In this document: piece after piece, positions 11,901 through 24,000 of the stretch
Layout of the letters: every line of letters starts with the position of its first letter
Position numbering within the stretch: position 1 is the first letter of the stretch
Origin: Dicaeum eximium
Lineage: Eukaryota > Chordata > Aves > Passeriformes > Dicaeidae
Direction: 5' to 3'
NCBI GenBank assembly: GCA_013396995.1
Contig: VWZP01005658.1
Location: 4,292,352 to 4,356,351, forward strand
Length of the DNA: 64,000 nucleotides
Notes under the pieces: generated by a model
The model's database searches: none
The model's input: only the letters and a program-made list of their open reading frames with translations
What the model was told of the DNA's origin: nothing
Translations under genes and position numbers: made by a program

Positions 11901-14821
11901 GTTTGCCACTGGGAGTCCTGCAGTAATCGCTTTGAAGGGTCAAGTCCCTGCTGACCCTAAGTCCTGACATGTAAAGGGTTCATCACAGAAGCTCTTGGGA
12001 AGTGCAGTCAATTTAATTTTGACAGGAATGCATGTGCAAACGACATTAATTTTAAAATTCTAGTAGTAAGGGTTGGTTGTAACTTTGCTAACTCCTGATA
12101 AAGTTAGGGTTGAGGGAAACCAAATACTTGGACTAAAACACAGCAGCTGTTAATCAGACCATGAAGATCAATACCATCCACCCTCCAAAACAGCGAGCCA
12201 GAGTTATGAAGGGGATTAAGAAATCCAAAATACCTATTTTTTTCCCTCCTAAAAGGAAGGAGAAAGAGTCCAGCCCCTTCCAAATAGCAAAATTCATTAT
12301 AAAGTCACTGAGTGGAGGCAAACCTGGGATCAGGAGGAGGCTTAAAAGAGAGTCAGCCAGATGCAGCCTTATAAAGCCCCAGAAGAGCATTTGACTGCAC
12401 AGGAGATAGCTGGGAGGCAATACTTGTGTGGCCCCATCACTTTCCTTGATGTTCCAAACAAGCCCCAGGTACAGGAAGACTGTATTTCATCTCTTTGCTG
12501 GATTTTTCTCTACAACTTATTTCGATGAAAATTCTGTTCTTTGTTAAGGTTATAGGTTACTGTGAACAACAAGAGAAGTGTTTTTTCTGTGACACTCTTC
12601 CTTGTCCTACTCTTTAATCATGTGTTTGTTGGCAGGTCTGTGGGGCCTAGTGAACAACGCTGGCATCTCAACCTTCGGAGAGGTGGAATTTGCAAGTTTA
12701 GACAACTACAAGAAGGTGGCAGAGGTCAACTTATGGGGCACTGTGAGAGTGACAAAGGCTTTCCTGCCCTTCATTCGCAGAGCTAAAGGTACATGCTGGG
12801 CACTGTGGTAAGGGTCAGAGCTTTTGTAGCTAGAAATCCAGGCTGTTGGATTTCTTGGGGGAATGCCTGTGCAGTCCAAGGAGGGTTTCTGAGGATGCCA
12901 TTAAACATTTGGTAGTACAGGCTATTCTTGAGGCAAGCCAGGCACCTACACACCAGGTGCTATCCTAAACATCCAAGCTATCAGAGACCTTTGTGCCATG
13001 TTGGCAGATATCACACAGTTTGATGTGTGGCAGAGGATGGATAATCCAGAGTCCCACAGGGTGGTCACATTTGGATAACTGAATCTTCTCTCTTCACATT
13101 AGTCTATTCACAGGTGACTTCAGGTAGTAACAGAATAAATGAGAGTCAATAACAGCCATTTCAGATATCTTGCAAGACAATGGTATTATCAAAACTCTTT
13201 GTTTTATATTGAAAAAAGTGATGTATGAGCAGAACTCTGAAGAGCTTCTTTATTTAGCATGTGTGGGAATGATGGTACAGGTGTGTGTTCTGTGAGAACA
13301 AAAGGGGGCTGTATTAAAAAGATTGCTCAGATGCCATTCCCAGACAGCAGTTAACCACTAAACAAGCTCTATCTCACTACAAAAAGCATCTTACCCATCA
13401 GGTCAGCAGTTGGTTCTCACAGTCCCTCTAAGTTACACTTAGGTCTGCAATGAGACAGCAGAGCTGCCCACTTGTCTCTCAGCTGAAATTTTGAGCTGCA
13501 GAAGTGTGTTGTGCTCCATGGCTGTGAAAATTCTCTCTGTAAAAATAGCTGGTGGAATTTCAAGGGCTTGTTTGTAAGTGTATCTGAAACCATAGTGCAT
13601 GTGTCTTGTCTTGGATGAAGGCTGAGACACGCACAGAGGAGTGACCACTGCTGTCACTGCCCTGAGGCAATGCCCCAAGGGCTGTCACAGGCTGTTGGCA
13701 GGAATTAGGACAATTGCTCTCCACTGCCCCATGGACAGCAGCACATCAAGTCTCCTCTTGTTTGTCCCAGGAGTGGCCACTGTAGAGACTTGTGGCTGAC
13801 CAGCTGGGTGAGTGAGTTGTGCTGCTCAGGCTGCAGGTGCAGAGAAATCTGTACTCATTCTCTGCCATCCAGCTCAGTTCTAAAAGTACACAGGTGTGTT
13901 AGGCAGATGAGCTGTTGTGCTTGCAGAAAGAACCAGAACACTTGTATGTTATCACACAGAGCTGTGAACTTTGCAGCTCATGATACTCCAGGCTGGGAGT
14001 TGAGCCCTTCTCTATCAAGACACACGGGTGAGACACACTCCTGAGAACACACAGCTAGCAGTCTCAGAAGATCATGGTACTTCCCTACTTGGAAATTAGA
14101 AGGGAAATGTCTTGTTATGCTTTGTAAATTCTTTGATGCAGAGGTAGGCATATGCACCATTCCCTGGAGAACAGGGGTTAGCCTTGCTTGAGGCAGGAGA
14201 GAAAAGTTCTGTGACAGGAGATGTGTATTCAAGATTCAGATTTTAGAAATCGGCATCATCCAACTAAGTACCCTTTTATTGGGCTGTTCTGGCTGCTGCT
14301 CCTGCAGCTCATCATCTCTCCCTGATCTTTTCTCTCTAGGCCGTGTGGTGAATATCACGAGCATGCTGGGACGCATGGTGAGTCCCTCTCGCTCCTGTTA
14401 CTGCGTCTCCAAGTTTGGGGTGGCCGCCTTCTCGGACTGCCTAAGGCAGGAGATGTACCGCTGGGGCGTCCGCGTCATCCTCATCGAGCCCAGTAACTTC
14501 GTGGCAGCCACCGGCATCCTGACGGCCGCTGGCGTGGACAGGCAGGCCGAGGCTCTGTGGAGCGGGGCCAGCGACACGGTGCGGGAGGACTATGGCAGCG
14601 AGTATTTCACTCGCCACGTGGCCATGATGAAGTCCTTCGTGAACAGTGGCCTGAAGGACATGTCCCTGGTCCTGAATGACATCACCGAAGCGCTCACGTC
14701 TCCGTGCCCGAAGAACCGCTACAACCCCATGGAGACCTACTGGTGGGTGAGGCTGCAGGTCATGACCCACCTGCCCACAGCCATTGCTGACTGGCTCTAC
14801 ATCCCCGGAGCCACCCTGTGA
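2761..14821 (+). CDS. BDH1-like short-chain dehydrogenase (SDR9C type), five-exon model
   Basis: The model joins 2761-2916, 3628-3738, 8993-9134, 12636-12788 and 14340-14821; all splice phases agree and it gives 347 residues (human BDH1 has 343). It shows the NAD-binding TGxxxGxG (61-68), the NNAG motif (143-146) and the catalytic set Ser195, Tyr208, Lys212 (YCVSK). Human BDH1 interconverts 3-hydroxybutyrate and acetoacetate with NAD in mitochondria. The segment LWGLVNNAGISTFGEVEF and the C-terminal YWWVRLQVMTHLP are very BDH1-like. The part around FTVFAG...DENG.GA.ELR also resembles HSD17B2, a membrane-bound relative. The proposed first exon is hydrophobic, so location may be the ER and not mitochondria. 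It may be a BDH1 paralog and not the BDH1 ortholog, so I leave the symbol blank. Substrate is inferred. Exons 2-5 are certain; exon 1 is a proposal. Confidence 0.85.
2917..3627 (+). other. Intron 1 of the BDH1-like gene (proposed)
   Basis: Bounded by GTGAGG at 2917 and a pyrimidine-rich acceptor ending CACACAG at 3627. No repeat or exon recognised inside. Confidence 0.5.
3628..3738 (+). CDS. BDH1-like exon: Rossmann fold start, NAD-binding glycine motif
   Basis: This 111-base exon is in phase 0 at both ends, between CACACAG and GTGAGT. It encodes beta-1 and alpha-A of the Rossmann fold, with VLITGCDKGFGHALA carrying the TGxxxGxG dinucleotide loop, then the second strand FTVFAGCLLM. Human BDH1 has a near-identical block. 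Confidence 0.95.
5394..5429. repeat. Exact tandem duplication, 18 bp x 2
   Basis: The unit gtttctgttaatatatta occurs twice in direct succession with no mismatch. It lies in an AT-rich part of an intron and looks like a recent slippage event. Confidence 0.9.
5625..5795 (+). mobile_element. Decayed non-LTR retrotransposon (CR1/L2-like RT region)
   Basis: Broken translation shows SPG-L (from the SPGPDG-type start of the reverse-transcriptase domain near 5632), then FQEHLETRGFPEGWKRADIV followed by PFPK near 5710-5790. This resembles the conserved 'GxxPxxWKxAxVxPxFKK' stretch of CR1/L2 reverse transcriptases. Several stops and indels show it is long dead. The family assignment is tentative. Confidence 0.5.
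8993..9134 (+). CDS. BDH1-like exon: residues about 90-137
   Basis: The 142-base exon starts in phase 0 after GAGCAG and ends with one base of a split Gly codon before GTATGT. It encodes DENGEGARELRNMKS and then VLQMDVCSDQEV, covering the third strand and following helix of the Rossmann fold. The DENG start resembles HSD17B2 (ENGPGAEELR) as much as BDH1. Confidence 0.95.
9135..12635 (+). other. Intron 3 of the BDH1-like gene
   Basis: A 3.5-kb intron, GTATGT to TTGGCAG. Only a 12-bp direct duplication (gcttctataaat twice, about 10368-10392) stood out. No exon or clear mobile element was seen. Confidence 0.85.
12636..12788 (+). CDS. BDH1-like exon: NNAG motif
   Basis: This 153-base exon is phase 1 at both ends (completes Gly137, begins Gly188). 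It encodes LWGLVNNAGISTFGEVEF, then the helix and strand up to FLPFIRRAK. NNAG (143-146) stabilises the central beta-sheet and helps position the active site in SDR enzymes. This is the best-conserved part against human BDH1. Confidence 0.96.
12789..14339 (+). other. Intron 4 of the BDH1-like gene
   Basis: A 1.55-kb intron, GTACAT to a strong pyrimidine tract ending TCTCTCTAG. Nothing else recognised. Confidence 0.85.
14340..14821 (+). CDS. BDH1-like terminal coding exon: catalytic Ser-Tyr-Lys and C-terminal domain
   Basis: The exon completes Gly188 and runs 159 further codons to TGA at 14819-14821. It carries the catalytic Ser195 (VVNITSMLG), Tyr208 and Lys212 (YCVSKFG). These are followed by the cofactor loop IEPSNF and the substrate/lipid-binding C-terminus ending WLYIPGATL. 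It is clearly GC- and CpG-rich compared with its introns, and the region after IEPSNF has diverged strongly from human BDH1 as I remember it. Confidence 0.96.
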
Positions 14822-15060
14822 GCAGGCATCCTTCAGGCATCCCTCCAGGGCTCCTCACACACAGCTAGGGCTGATCTCTGCACTCCTTGCTGCTCTGTCT
14901 CCCCTGGAGATGCACGTGCTTCCACTTCAAGTTATGACTTCAGGTCATGTGTTGTGGAATGCTAGAACAACATGGTTTTTTGGTTCTTTTTTTTTTTTCC
15001 CTCTTTCTTGTTTGTGTTTCTTCCTATTCTGATTAAAGTTGAAAGGTATTTTCCTTTTAA
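14822..15060 (+). other. 3' UTR of the BDH1-like gene with ATTAAA signal
   Basis: A T-rich stretch is followed by ATTAAA at 15032-15037, the commonest variant poly(A) signal, about 210 bases after the stop. Cleavage would fall near 15050-15060. This is inferred from motif and position only. Confidence 0.5.
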
Positions 15061-18000
15061 CTATGGAGGAAGCAGAGGAAGGTAAATATAACATGTCAAA
15101 TATGTGGCTAGTGTAATTAGGTCAGCAGAGTTCCCCCAGTGATAAATTTGGCTTATTAATGGGCTCTTGCTTTTCCTTACAAGGACAAACTCCTAATAGC
15201 AGAGCAAAGCTGTTGCTATGAGATGGCTTGAAGGGATAAACTAAAATGGGAAACAAAAGCAGAGTTTTCAATTTGGTTGAAAATGGGTCAGTCACAGCCT
15301 TCCATTGTTTTCCTGATACTGCCAAGAAGCTCTGCTGTGCTGTGACTGTCTGCTCTTTCCAGGGAAATAGCAACCCTGCCTCTAAACAGCCTCATTACCT
15401 AGCTGCAGAGAAGGGTTCTTCCAGCACTGTGGCCAGGAGGTGTCAGAGCCAACAACTGGGCACATGATGGGCAGTGAAAAGCCCTTCTAATAATGAGATC
15501 TGAGCCATCTCTCAGCAGCCCCTCCCCACCTGCTGCTGATGAGCTTTGTAGGACAGGGTTTAAGCTGATGTAGCAAACAAATTTGGCTTCTTGGACTACT
15601 ACCTTACATGCCTGAGCTACTCAACCATGATACAGACATTGTCCAGCCATCCCCCTGTTTCCCTCTGGCTGGTGAGGCAGCTGCTGTTGGCTTTTCCAAA
15701 TCAGTTTTTTCATTTATCCTCTGCATTTTGAACAATGATGGGGGACTGTGCAGCTAGTGTGGCCTGACTATGAGCTCTGGAAGGATGCTTTAAGGGACAC
15801 ATTTCCTATTTTTAATATTGCACAATGAAATCTCCATGTCACACAATCATCTTCTCTGAGAACCTCTTGATAACTGCTATGAGCTACTCTTGCCCAGTAT
15901 CCTGAAGGATCTCTTCTGTTGGCCATAAGCAGGATTTTGATAATGTTTTCCAAGTGCATGGCTGCCTGCATGCCCCATTCCCTGTGTTCCAGTGGTGACC
16001 ACTGGTGCAACAGCCAGCAAGCTTCAGGCACTGCTGGCCAGGCTGGGATCTGAGCCTCTTACTTTAGGGACCAGCTTTTCCTTCCACTGTTTTGCCTTAT
16101 GTGAGATTAAGTGGCTGTGAAAAGAGCTTATTGATTGCTCTTTCTTCATCTGCCTCTGCTAGCTCTGACTTGGAAACTGTGCCTTAAACTTTTTTGTATG
16201 CCACTGTCTGCAAATTCTTGGAGTGTGCATGCAGCTATGAATGCTATGATGCCTTCAGGAGGAAAGCAGGTTTTCCTTGGAGATGCTGTCAAGGCAGCTT
16301 GTCTTACAAGTAACAGCTGCTGGAAATACTGCTGTGCAGTTTGTGTCTTTTCCAGATCATCTGCACATGGAGATTTCCTGGGATTCAGGACCCAGAAGGA
16401 TCTCACTGAACTGTAGCTTAAACAGTAATCACTGCCGCCCCCTGCACTGTGAAATGTGATTAATGTTAAGTAGCTCTGACTTGCACAGAGAGAAAAATAA
16501 ACTATAGGATTTTTAAATCATATGTCTCTGGCTCCAGTGCTCATTTCTACATTTGTTTTCCCACCTCTTTTGAATCTGAGGTTGGGATTTAATTAGGTTC
16601 AGTAATTAAGGAGGTGGTTTAATAATAACAATAATGATGTTTCAGCAGATAGTGGGACTGTGGAGGCTCAGTGAGAACTGCCTGGAGCAGAATGGGCAGC
16701 ATGGCCCATTTCCTCAGCAGAAGGCAGTTAGGGAGGCCTCTCTGTAAACACAGGCACCATCACTGTTTGTATTTTGTGTGGTTTCCCTCAAAGGAGATAG
16801 TTGGGAGGAGTGCTGTGCATTATTCATTGCCTCAGCACTCTTACTGTAACTAATCCAAGGGCTACAGCTGCCTGGCAATAAGGATTAGCTCCTCTCACAG
16901 ACAGAACGGAGACTGGCAAGCCAAGAACTGTCCAGGACCTGCAAGGACCTCGTGGTTGAGCCAGGTTAGGATTTCACAGCATGTGAGCCCCAGTCCCCTC
17001 ATCTGCCCCCTGAGAAGTGCTCAGGAGGGCTGTTAGTGCCTGACCTGGTTTCTGCCTGGGAGGAGAGCTCTGGGTGTCTGGGGGTGACAGAAGAGTCCAT
17101 GTTTCACACCATAGAGTTGCATTAATATGGCATTGAGGGCAGTGCCTGGGTGTGGGACCTTTGCAGGCTTGGGGTTTGTGCAGGGAGCTCTGCTGGGCAG
17201 CACCCAGCTCTGCAAGAGTGCCACCCCGTGCACCTGCACATGGGAGGTGTGCTCAGCCTCTTGGAAACCTGCAGACCTCAGAAACCCAGCATGGGTTTAT
17301 CTTAGCTTAAAGACCCCCCCTAAACATGCTGGTGCTGTGTAAATAGCAACAGCAGCACCTGTGCTTCTGGCTGGGGTTTTGAAACACAAGTTTTCAGCTT
17401 CTTGTGTAGCCACAATGCTGAAAAACATCTTAGAAACAAACCCAAACCAATACCAGCAGGTTTCTCAGCCAGCAGCCTGAGCCCTGGGCATTGGAGAGAT
17501 GCTACAAATAGAGAAATTTTAAGAGAGCCAGCTCCACCTCCAGGGCCTGGCCTGGAGCCAGATACAGTTAATTCATTCTCAGCAGCGTTGGAAGGCCACA
17601 GGGATGTTACTGATACAGCCCTATCCTCTCCCCTGGTGCTATTTGAGGCAAGAGCAGACCTGTGTTTTTACCTCAAAATACTGATAAGCCCTGACAGCAG
17701 CTTTTCAGAAGGCACAAAATGGCCATGTGTGCAGGCCTGCAGCATCCAGTGCCTTCTCCTGTGGTGTCTTGAAGGGAAGAGCTCTCCAGGGCCCTTAGCA
17801 GCAGCAGCATCCCTCTGGTGCCAAAGGCAGCTCTGGGCACAGCACTTGGCTGAGCCAGTGTTCACTGCACTTACCACAGCATGGTGCAGTGAACATGCCA
17901 TAATTCACTGCCTGCAGAGCAGATTAATTTGGTTCCCTGAGGGTGCTTTGTCTCACAGCACTTTTTACCAACAAAGCAGTGCCAGAGGGGGTCCCTGCCC

Positions 18001-21000
18001 ACCCCCTTGGTGTGGGTGTGCAGTATTGCTTTCCTCTGCCCTTAACAGAGGAGCTGATTGTGTTTCACCCCCATATGTATGGCCAGGGAGGCATTTTTGT
18101 GGTATCTAAAGCACATTATTATCAGGTTATCCTTAATGACGGAACCCCCTGTATCAGACAGCCTCAAGCCTGAAGGAATCGATATGGAGAAAGAATCTGA
18201 AGTTTTCTGGCTTTTTGGAACAAGAGTGAGGGTTTCTAAGACTTGATGGTACTGCTATACCATTGCCAGCTTTGCACTTCCGTTGCCATAGCATCATGAC
18301 ACTGGCCCTAACACCATGAATTTTATGGGTTTGCTTTGAAGGGCACATGGAGATATTTGATCTGCTTACCAATTCCTGGCTCTTGCCTTCCCCTGTGCCT
18401 GCCTGTCCCCAGCCAGCCCCATGGCACAAGGTCGTCCATTCTCCTGAGCACGGCCCCTGGTATGAAAACTCTTTCTTGTGCAGGACCTGGCAGACGATGT
18501 TGAGAAGAGCAGTGGTGTTTCCCAGTTGTTTCCAGCTCCAGCACACAGATGGAACAGGTCTGGTCACATGAGATGTTCCTTCACTGTGTTTGCCAAGACA
18601 TTAATAGAAGTCAAAACAGGAAAAATGAAAGAATTCTTGCTTTGGTTGTAGAAAGAGTGTTCAGCAGAGGAACCAGGTAAGAGCTCAGGTAAGAGCTGGT
18701 CTGTTTTAATGGTTTAGTGGAAAGACTTCTGCCTGGGACTGAGATGAAGCACTTCTGGCCCTGGCACTGCTACAGGTTTGCTAAATACCCAGAATAAATC
18801 ACTCTACCTGCACCAAGCTCCCTTGCTATCCCAGCTGCCTCTGCCACCACCCTGCCCATGCTGGAGTTATAATAATAACTGATGCCAGAATAGGTATTAT
18901 CCCCCTTCCCACAGACTGAATTACTTTTTGTGGCAGAATAATAAATGTGGTGACTCTGGTCTTCTGCATGAAGGCTGCTACAAGTGGTTTCTAAAGTCCT
19001 CTGAACTGTTAGAGCTGCAGGGAGGGAGGTGCCAGGGGTGAGGGCAGGCATTAACACCACTGTGCTGCTCTTAAACAGGCACCAGGGTTAACCATCACCC
19101 CACAGGCACCCTGCCCAGGGACCTTGAACTGCAACTTGGGGAAAAACTCTGCATGGTCTATTACTGCAGAGCTCCAGGGCCTCCCTGCCAGAGCAATTGT
19201 GCTCCCAGGGGTGTGGGTGGTACCTATCACCTGGTGGGGTCAAGTGCTGCAGGAGAAGTCATTTTCCTGGTGAGACTTTAACCAGGGGTACTATGACAAT
19301 CAGCCAGCAGGCTGCCCTTGTGTCTCCTTCCTGGTTTCTGCTTTCTCAGAGGTATTGAAGCATCCAGAGCACAGCAAAGCACCTTTCCTTTCCAGCTCTA
19401 ATGGGAGGCAGCCATTGCCTCTGGAAGCATGACTAAGGTGGGAGCTGTTGGGAGAGGGATGCACCCTGGTAAGGCCCCATGGCTCCATCACTTACTGCAG
19501 GCAGGGATATGTCAGTCCCTGTGTCCCACTGGAGACATCCAGTGGGTGTCTGGGGTATGGCTGTACAGCTTCCCTCCCTGTGGAAAGCTTGTGCAGGTAC
19601 TTAGCCTGGCAGCCCTCCAAAGAAGAAATGAGGATCAAGCACTCCAATACAGCTGAGGTACACTTTGATAATGAGGAAGTGCCTGCAGAAAATCTGCCTG
19701 GGGACTCAGAAAAGGCTTCAAGGTAGCAGTGGCCATCTTTAAAGAGGGTGAAATGGTGTGGTGGCTTGGCTGCTGGCACAAGGTGGCTTTGAAGAGGTGC
19801 AGGACACAGTCATCCAGTGGGTGCATCCCAACAAGGGACTCCAGCACTGAGTTCTTTCAGGGCCAGCACTGGTGTGGGGATGGAGCCAGTGCTTTTACTG
19901 GGAGCTGCTGCCACACCATGTTCACACACAGGAAACACTCCTCTCTCCATCTTTCCCATATACTCTTGGCCCACATACTAAGTCCCAACCTCATCCCTCC
20001 CTGCTCATGTTCTTTTGCTGTGCACCTTTATCAACAAGCAAGTCCCTTAGACTCTGTAGCCCAAGAGCACATCTGGACCTTCTTTTTTCACCACTGCCAC
20101 TTTCACAGCCCTGAAGCACACATGAGCTGCCTGGTTCCCTCAGGCTTTGGGGACCCTGTACGGGGTGGCTGCTCCCTCCCTGCAGCAGTAGCAGGCACTA
20201 AGAGGAGCAGGAAGCCCCCACTCCCTGTGGCAGGGAGGGCACTTGGCCCAGCCAGCCCAGCTCCTGCCTCAGGCAGCTTTCCCCCCTGCAGGCACAAGTC
20301 AGGAGCTGGCTTCCAGCTCTGCCTCTGCTTGGGCACTTAGAGAATCAAAACCAGTCCCAGGTGGATCTATTGCATCCCAAGCAAGTTCCTACACTCCTGT
20401 ACATCTGTCCATGGGTAACAACCATTTCTCAAGAATAATTTTGTCAGGGAATGCAAGGTAGGGCATGTGGATAATGCATGCATGTCCTCACACCAGGTCT
20501 CTTTACACTGAAATACACACCTGACTAGTATTCCTGGGGTGCAGCACAGATAGAAGCATTTTTAATACTGTCTAAATGAATAATTCCTAACATCTCCCAA
20601 CTGGTTTAAATGAAACCCACCGAGAATGCTATCTCTGTGCCATTTCATACTGTAACCATGTATTGCACCAAAGTCAGAGCACTGACCACTGAATTTATGT
20701 TATTTATTTTCTGTACAATGTAAATTCCAGTCTAGCAAACACTTGGGCCTGTGTTTCAATGCAAGCTGTGTGTGCTTGGGCTCAGTGGCCTCAATGCAGC
20801 TATTCACAGGCAAAGCCAAACACATATGCCAGTGTCTTTGTGCTCTCAGCCTGTGTGGAGGGATGAGACTTGCTCTTTCAGAAAGGGTATTCTTAAAATC
20901 CTCCTCTGTGGTGTGAGATTGGGAAACTCAGAGATATGGGATGGAAATGCTGGGCTGGCTGGTCAAGAAGTCCTTCAGGGCCAAAGTGCTGCCTTGGGTC

Positions 21001-24000
21001 TTCCTGGTACATATACAAAACATATATAAAACAGCCTTGAGGCCTAAGAGTGAGGGATATCTGAGAGGCTGAGGCCACCCCTGAACTCCCCATGTGATTC
21101 TTGGGCTCTGGTAGCTGATGCAAGTTGCTGACTTAAAGCAGGCTTCAAAGTGCTCTGGCAGCAGGAGAGCCCACGTCCCTGCCGAAGGGTTTCCTGCTTG
21201 GCTGGCACGACAGCATAATCTGTAGGAGATTTCTTAATTGCATTTCTTAATGTAAAAGAGGTTGTTCCCCCTTTCTGTGAGCAGAGCTGGGATTACCCAC
21301 TCACTGTAAATCTGTGCCATGAGGAAGATGTAGGTTGTATATAGGTCACAGAAAATATAATTGTGTAACTGCACTAATGCATGCCTCAGCTAAGGGCTGA
21401 AATATGGCTTAGCTGCAGAAAATAGTGCTTTGGGCTTTAAATAGCCCTACTTGGGCATCTCTTGGACAGAGCTGGTGATGCTGTGAACAGATCACTGTGC
21501 CTCCTCCATGAGGACAGAAAATCCCTTTGAAGAAAAAGCTCTCCAAACATGCTTAATGACATTTTTTAGATAATTTACAGTATATTTCAATAGGCTAAAT
21601 GCTGCTGGTTGAGAAAAAAAACATCATGAATCCCCTGGGGAATGTGGGAGCTCTCCTCTGAGAAGAGGATGCAGAGCAGGAGGTGCTCTTTGGGTTGGGC
21701 TCAGTGGGACCAGCAGCCTGTGCTCAGCTGAGCCACACAGCCAGAGCCTGCAGTGCCCACAGCACTCAAATCTGAGTGGGCATTCCCAGACAGGGCCCAC
21801 AGGAGTCTGTAAATGCCCATGGGATCTGCTCTACATCCATTGGAGAATTCCTACTCTGCCCCCTTGGGCTGTGCGCTCCGTGCTCCTCTCTGTGAGGACA
21901 AACCTGGCCGAATGCCTGCTCTGCCTGTACCCAGGGTCTGCTCTGGGAACCAGTAGCAAATGCATCAACAAAACGTTTCTAACCCTACTTAGCAGCATAA
22001 GGCAGCCCTTCATGTGGGGCACTGGAATGCAGCAAAACCCCAGGATTATGGGCACTGCTTAAACTCTGGTTTTTATGGTGAGCACATCCACAGGGGTGAG
22101 ATGGGCCAAAGCTTTGTCACTGGTCCAGATCTGCTGTGCATTTCTGTATACAGAAACCTTGTTTTCCTTCTCTCTGTTTTGCTTTTTCTACTTTCTGAAG
22201 AGTAAATATCCCTCTGGCTTCTCTCTCTGCCGGGATTTGGATCTTGGCAGCAATGCCCGTTAGGCTGAGGAGCCTTCCTCAGCACAGCCAGGAGCACTGC
22301 TGGTCCTGCATGATAGGGGTTATCCCTTAAAAAATAATACCCTCTTTAGTTTTCTAACTTCCTAAATTCTCTCTCTTTGGCTTCTTGTGTTTTGAATACA
22401 TAATTGGATAACTTCCAAGGTGGAGAGCTACTCACTAATTGTATGTAAAGAATGACAACATCTTTTGTGCACTTGCATGGGACGAAGTTCCCACATCCCA
22501 GAGGCCAGTTCATGTGTCCAGACTCTGTTTACTTCCTTTGCTGTTGTAAGTGTAATTAAAAATTTTACACCATTTTGCATAAACATATTTCAAAGCACTT
22601 TTTGCCACTCCTACAAACAGAGGAAAATTCCCACCTGCTTTTCGTTCCTCTGTCTTGTCACATACTTGTTGATTTTTTTCTATATCCATGTTGCAACTTG
22701 TTGGCCAACACAAAGCCCCATTTCCTGGAGAGGAGGAGGAAAAACAAAATGGAAGGCACCACCTGATTCAGGAAGAGCTGTCCATGCAAAACATGTTGTC
22801 TCCATGGTGGGACCCTCAGCACTCCCAGGTTATCCTGGCTCTCAAGCTGCTGGGGGCTCCTCTGCAGCTGCTGAGATCCCAGCTGGAGACCCAGTGTGGT
22901 ATGACAGCCTTTCCCTGGGGAGCCTGGTCCCCACCAGGCCTGGCTGGCTGAAGCTGCTCTGTTTCATAGCCAAGAGTTGATATCTGGGGGTGCAACAGGA
23001 CAGTCTCACTCCTGCACTAAGCCAGGTCGGCCACAGGTAGAATGTCACAGGTGGAGTGGCACTGCCCTGTCCTAGCCCTCTGCTGGCTGAACTTTATCCG
23101 CACTTCTAGCTTGTTCTAGCAAGGGGTTTTCTTTGCTGGCAGCACTCAGTGCTGCTGCATCGTCTCACTGGAGCCAGCTGAGTTTTGTCACTGAAATGGA
23201 CGGCTGGCAGCGTGAGGATATCCCAGCCACTGTACTGTGTCTGTAAATGCTGTCCCTGTCACCCCTGGCTGTGCTGTGTGGCTCATGGCACCTCACCCCG
23301 TGTATGCTTTGCACCCACTCCTGCCTACCCCCTGTCACAGCCCCCCTGCCCCGCAGGCAGCGCTGCCCAATCCTCCTGCAGCCCCTGTGGTACCCCAAAT
23401 CCACGTCCTGTGCACCAGCCCTGCAGCTGCCCTGCGGCTGCCTCATTGCCCAGACACGTGGGGGAGGTTTCATTCTTGCATGAAGCATTCCGAGCGTGCC
23501 TAGTGCCCCCCCTTTTGCCCTGGTTTCTCCACAGCTTTCCTCCTTCCTGTCCTCCCTCCCCTGATCCAGCTTCCTGCCCTTTGATGCGTGGCCCCTCCTC
23601 TGCTCCAGGGTACAAAGTGCTTACCAGGTGGAGATGACTGCTCCCACCCCACAATTAGGTGCAATTATAAGGATGTGCTTTTCCCCCCGAACTGCTCTGG
23701 AGTGGCTCAGAGCAGACTTCTGCTGTGGGCTAAGGACAAGGGGGGACATGGAGCAGGCTCTGGTCTGTGCAGGCCAGTGGTGCTGGTGGTGCTGGAGGTG
23801 GAATGAGGGTGCAGGAGGGTCCTGGGGTCACTGAACATGTCCTGGCCAGCTGGCACCAAGCAGGGGCTCAGCTGCAGCATCCCAAACCTGCTCCACTCCA
23901 AGAGATGAGTGGCAGATAGGTGGGTGCTTCCCTGTGTGGCCAGGCCGAGCCCAGAAATGTGCCCCTGGGGAAGGCACAGCCAGTGCTTGTGTGGAGACGT

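Noticed and set aside
17402..18109. 235-codon plus-strand frame between the BDH1-like gene and APOD
   Set aside because: No domain, no splice or promoter context, and composition follows the local GC-rich DNA.
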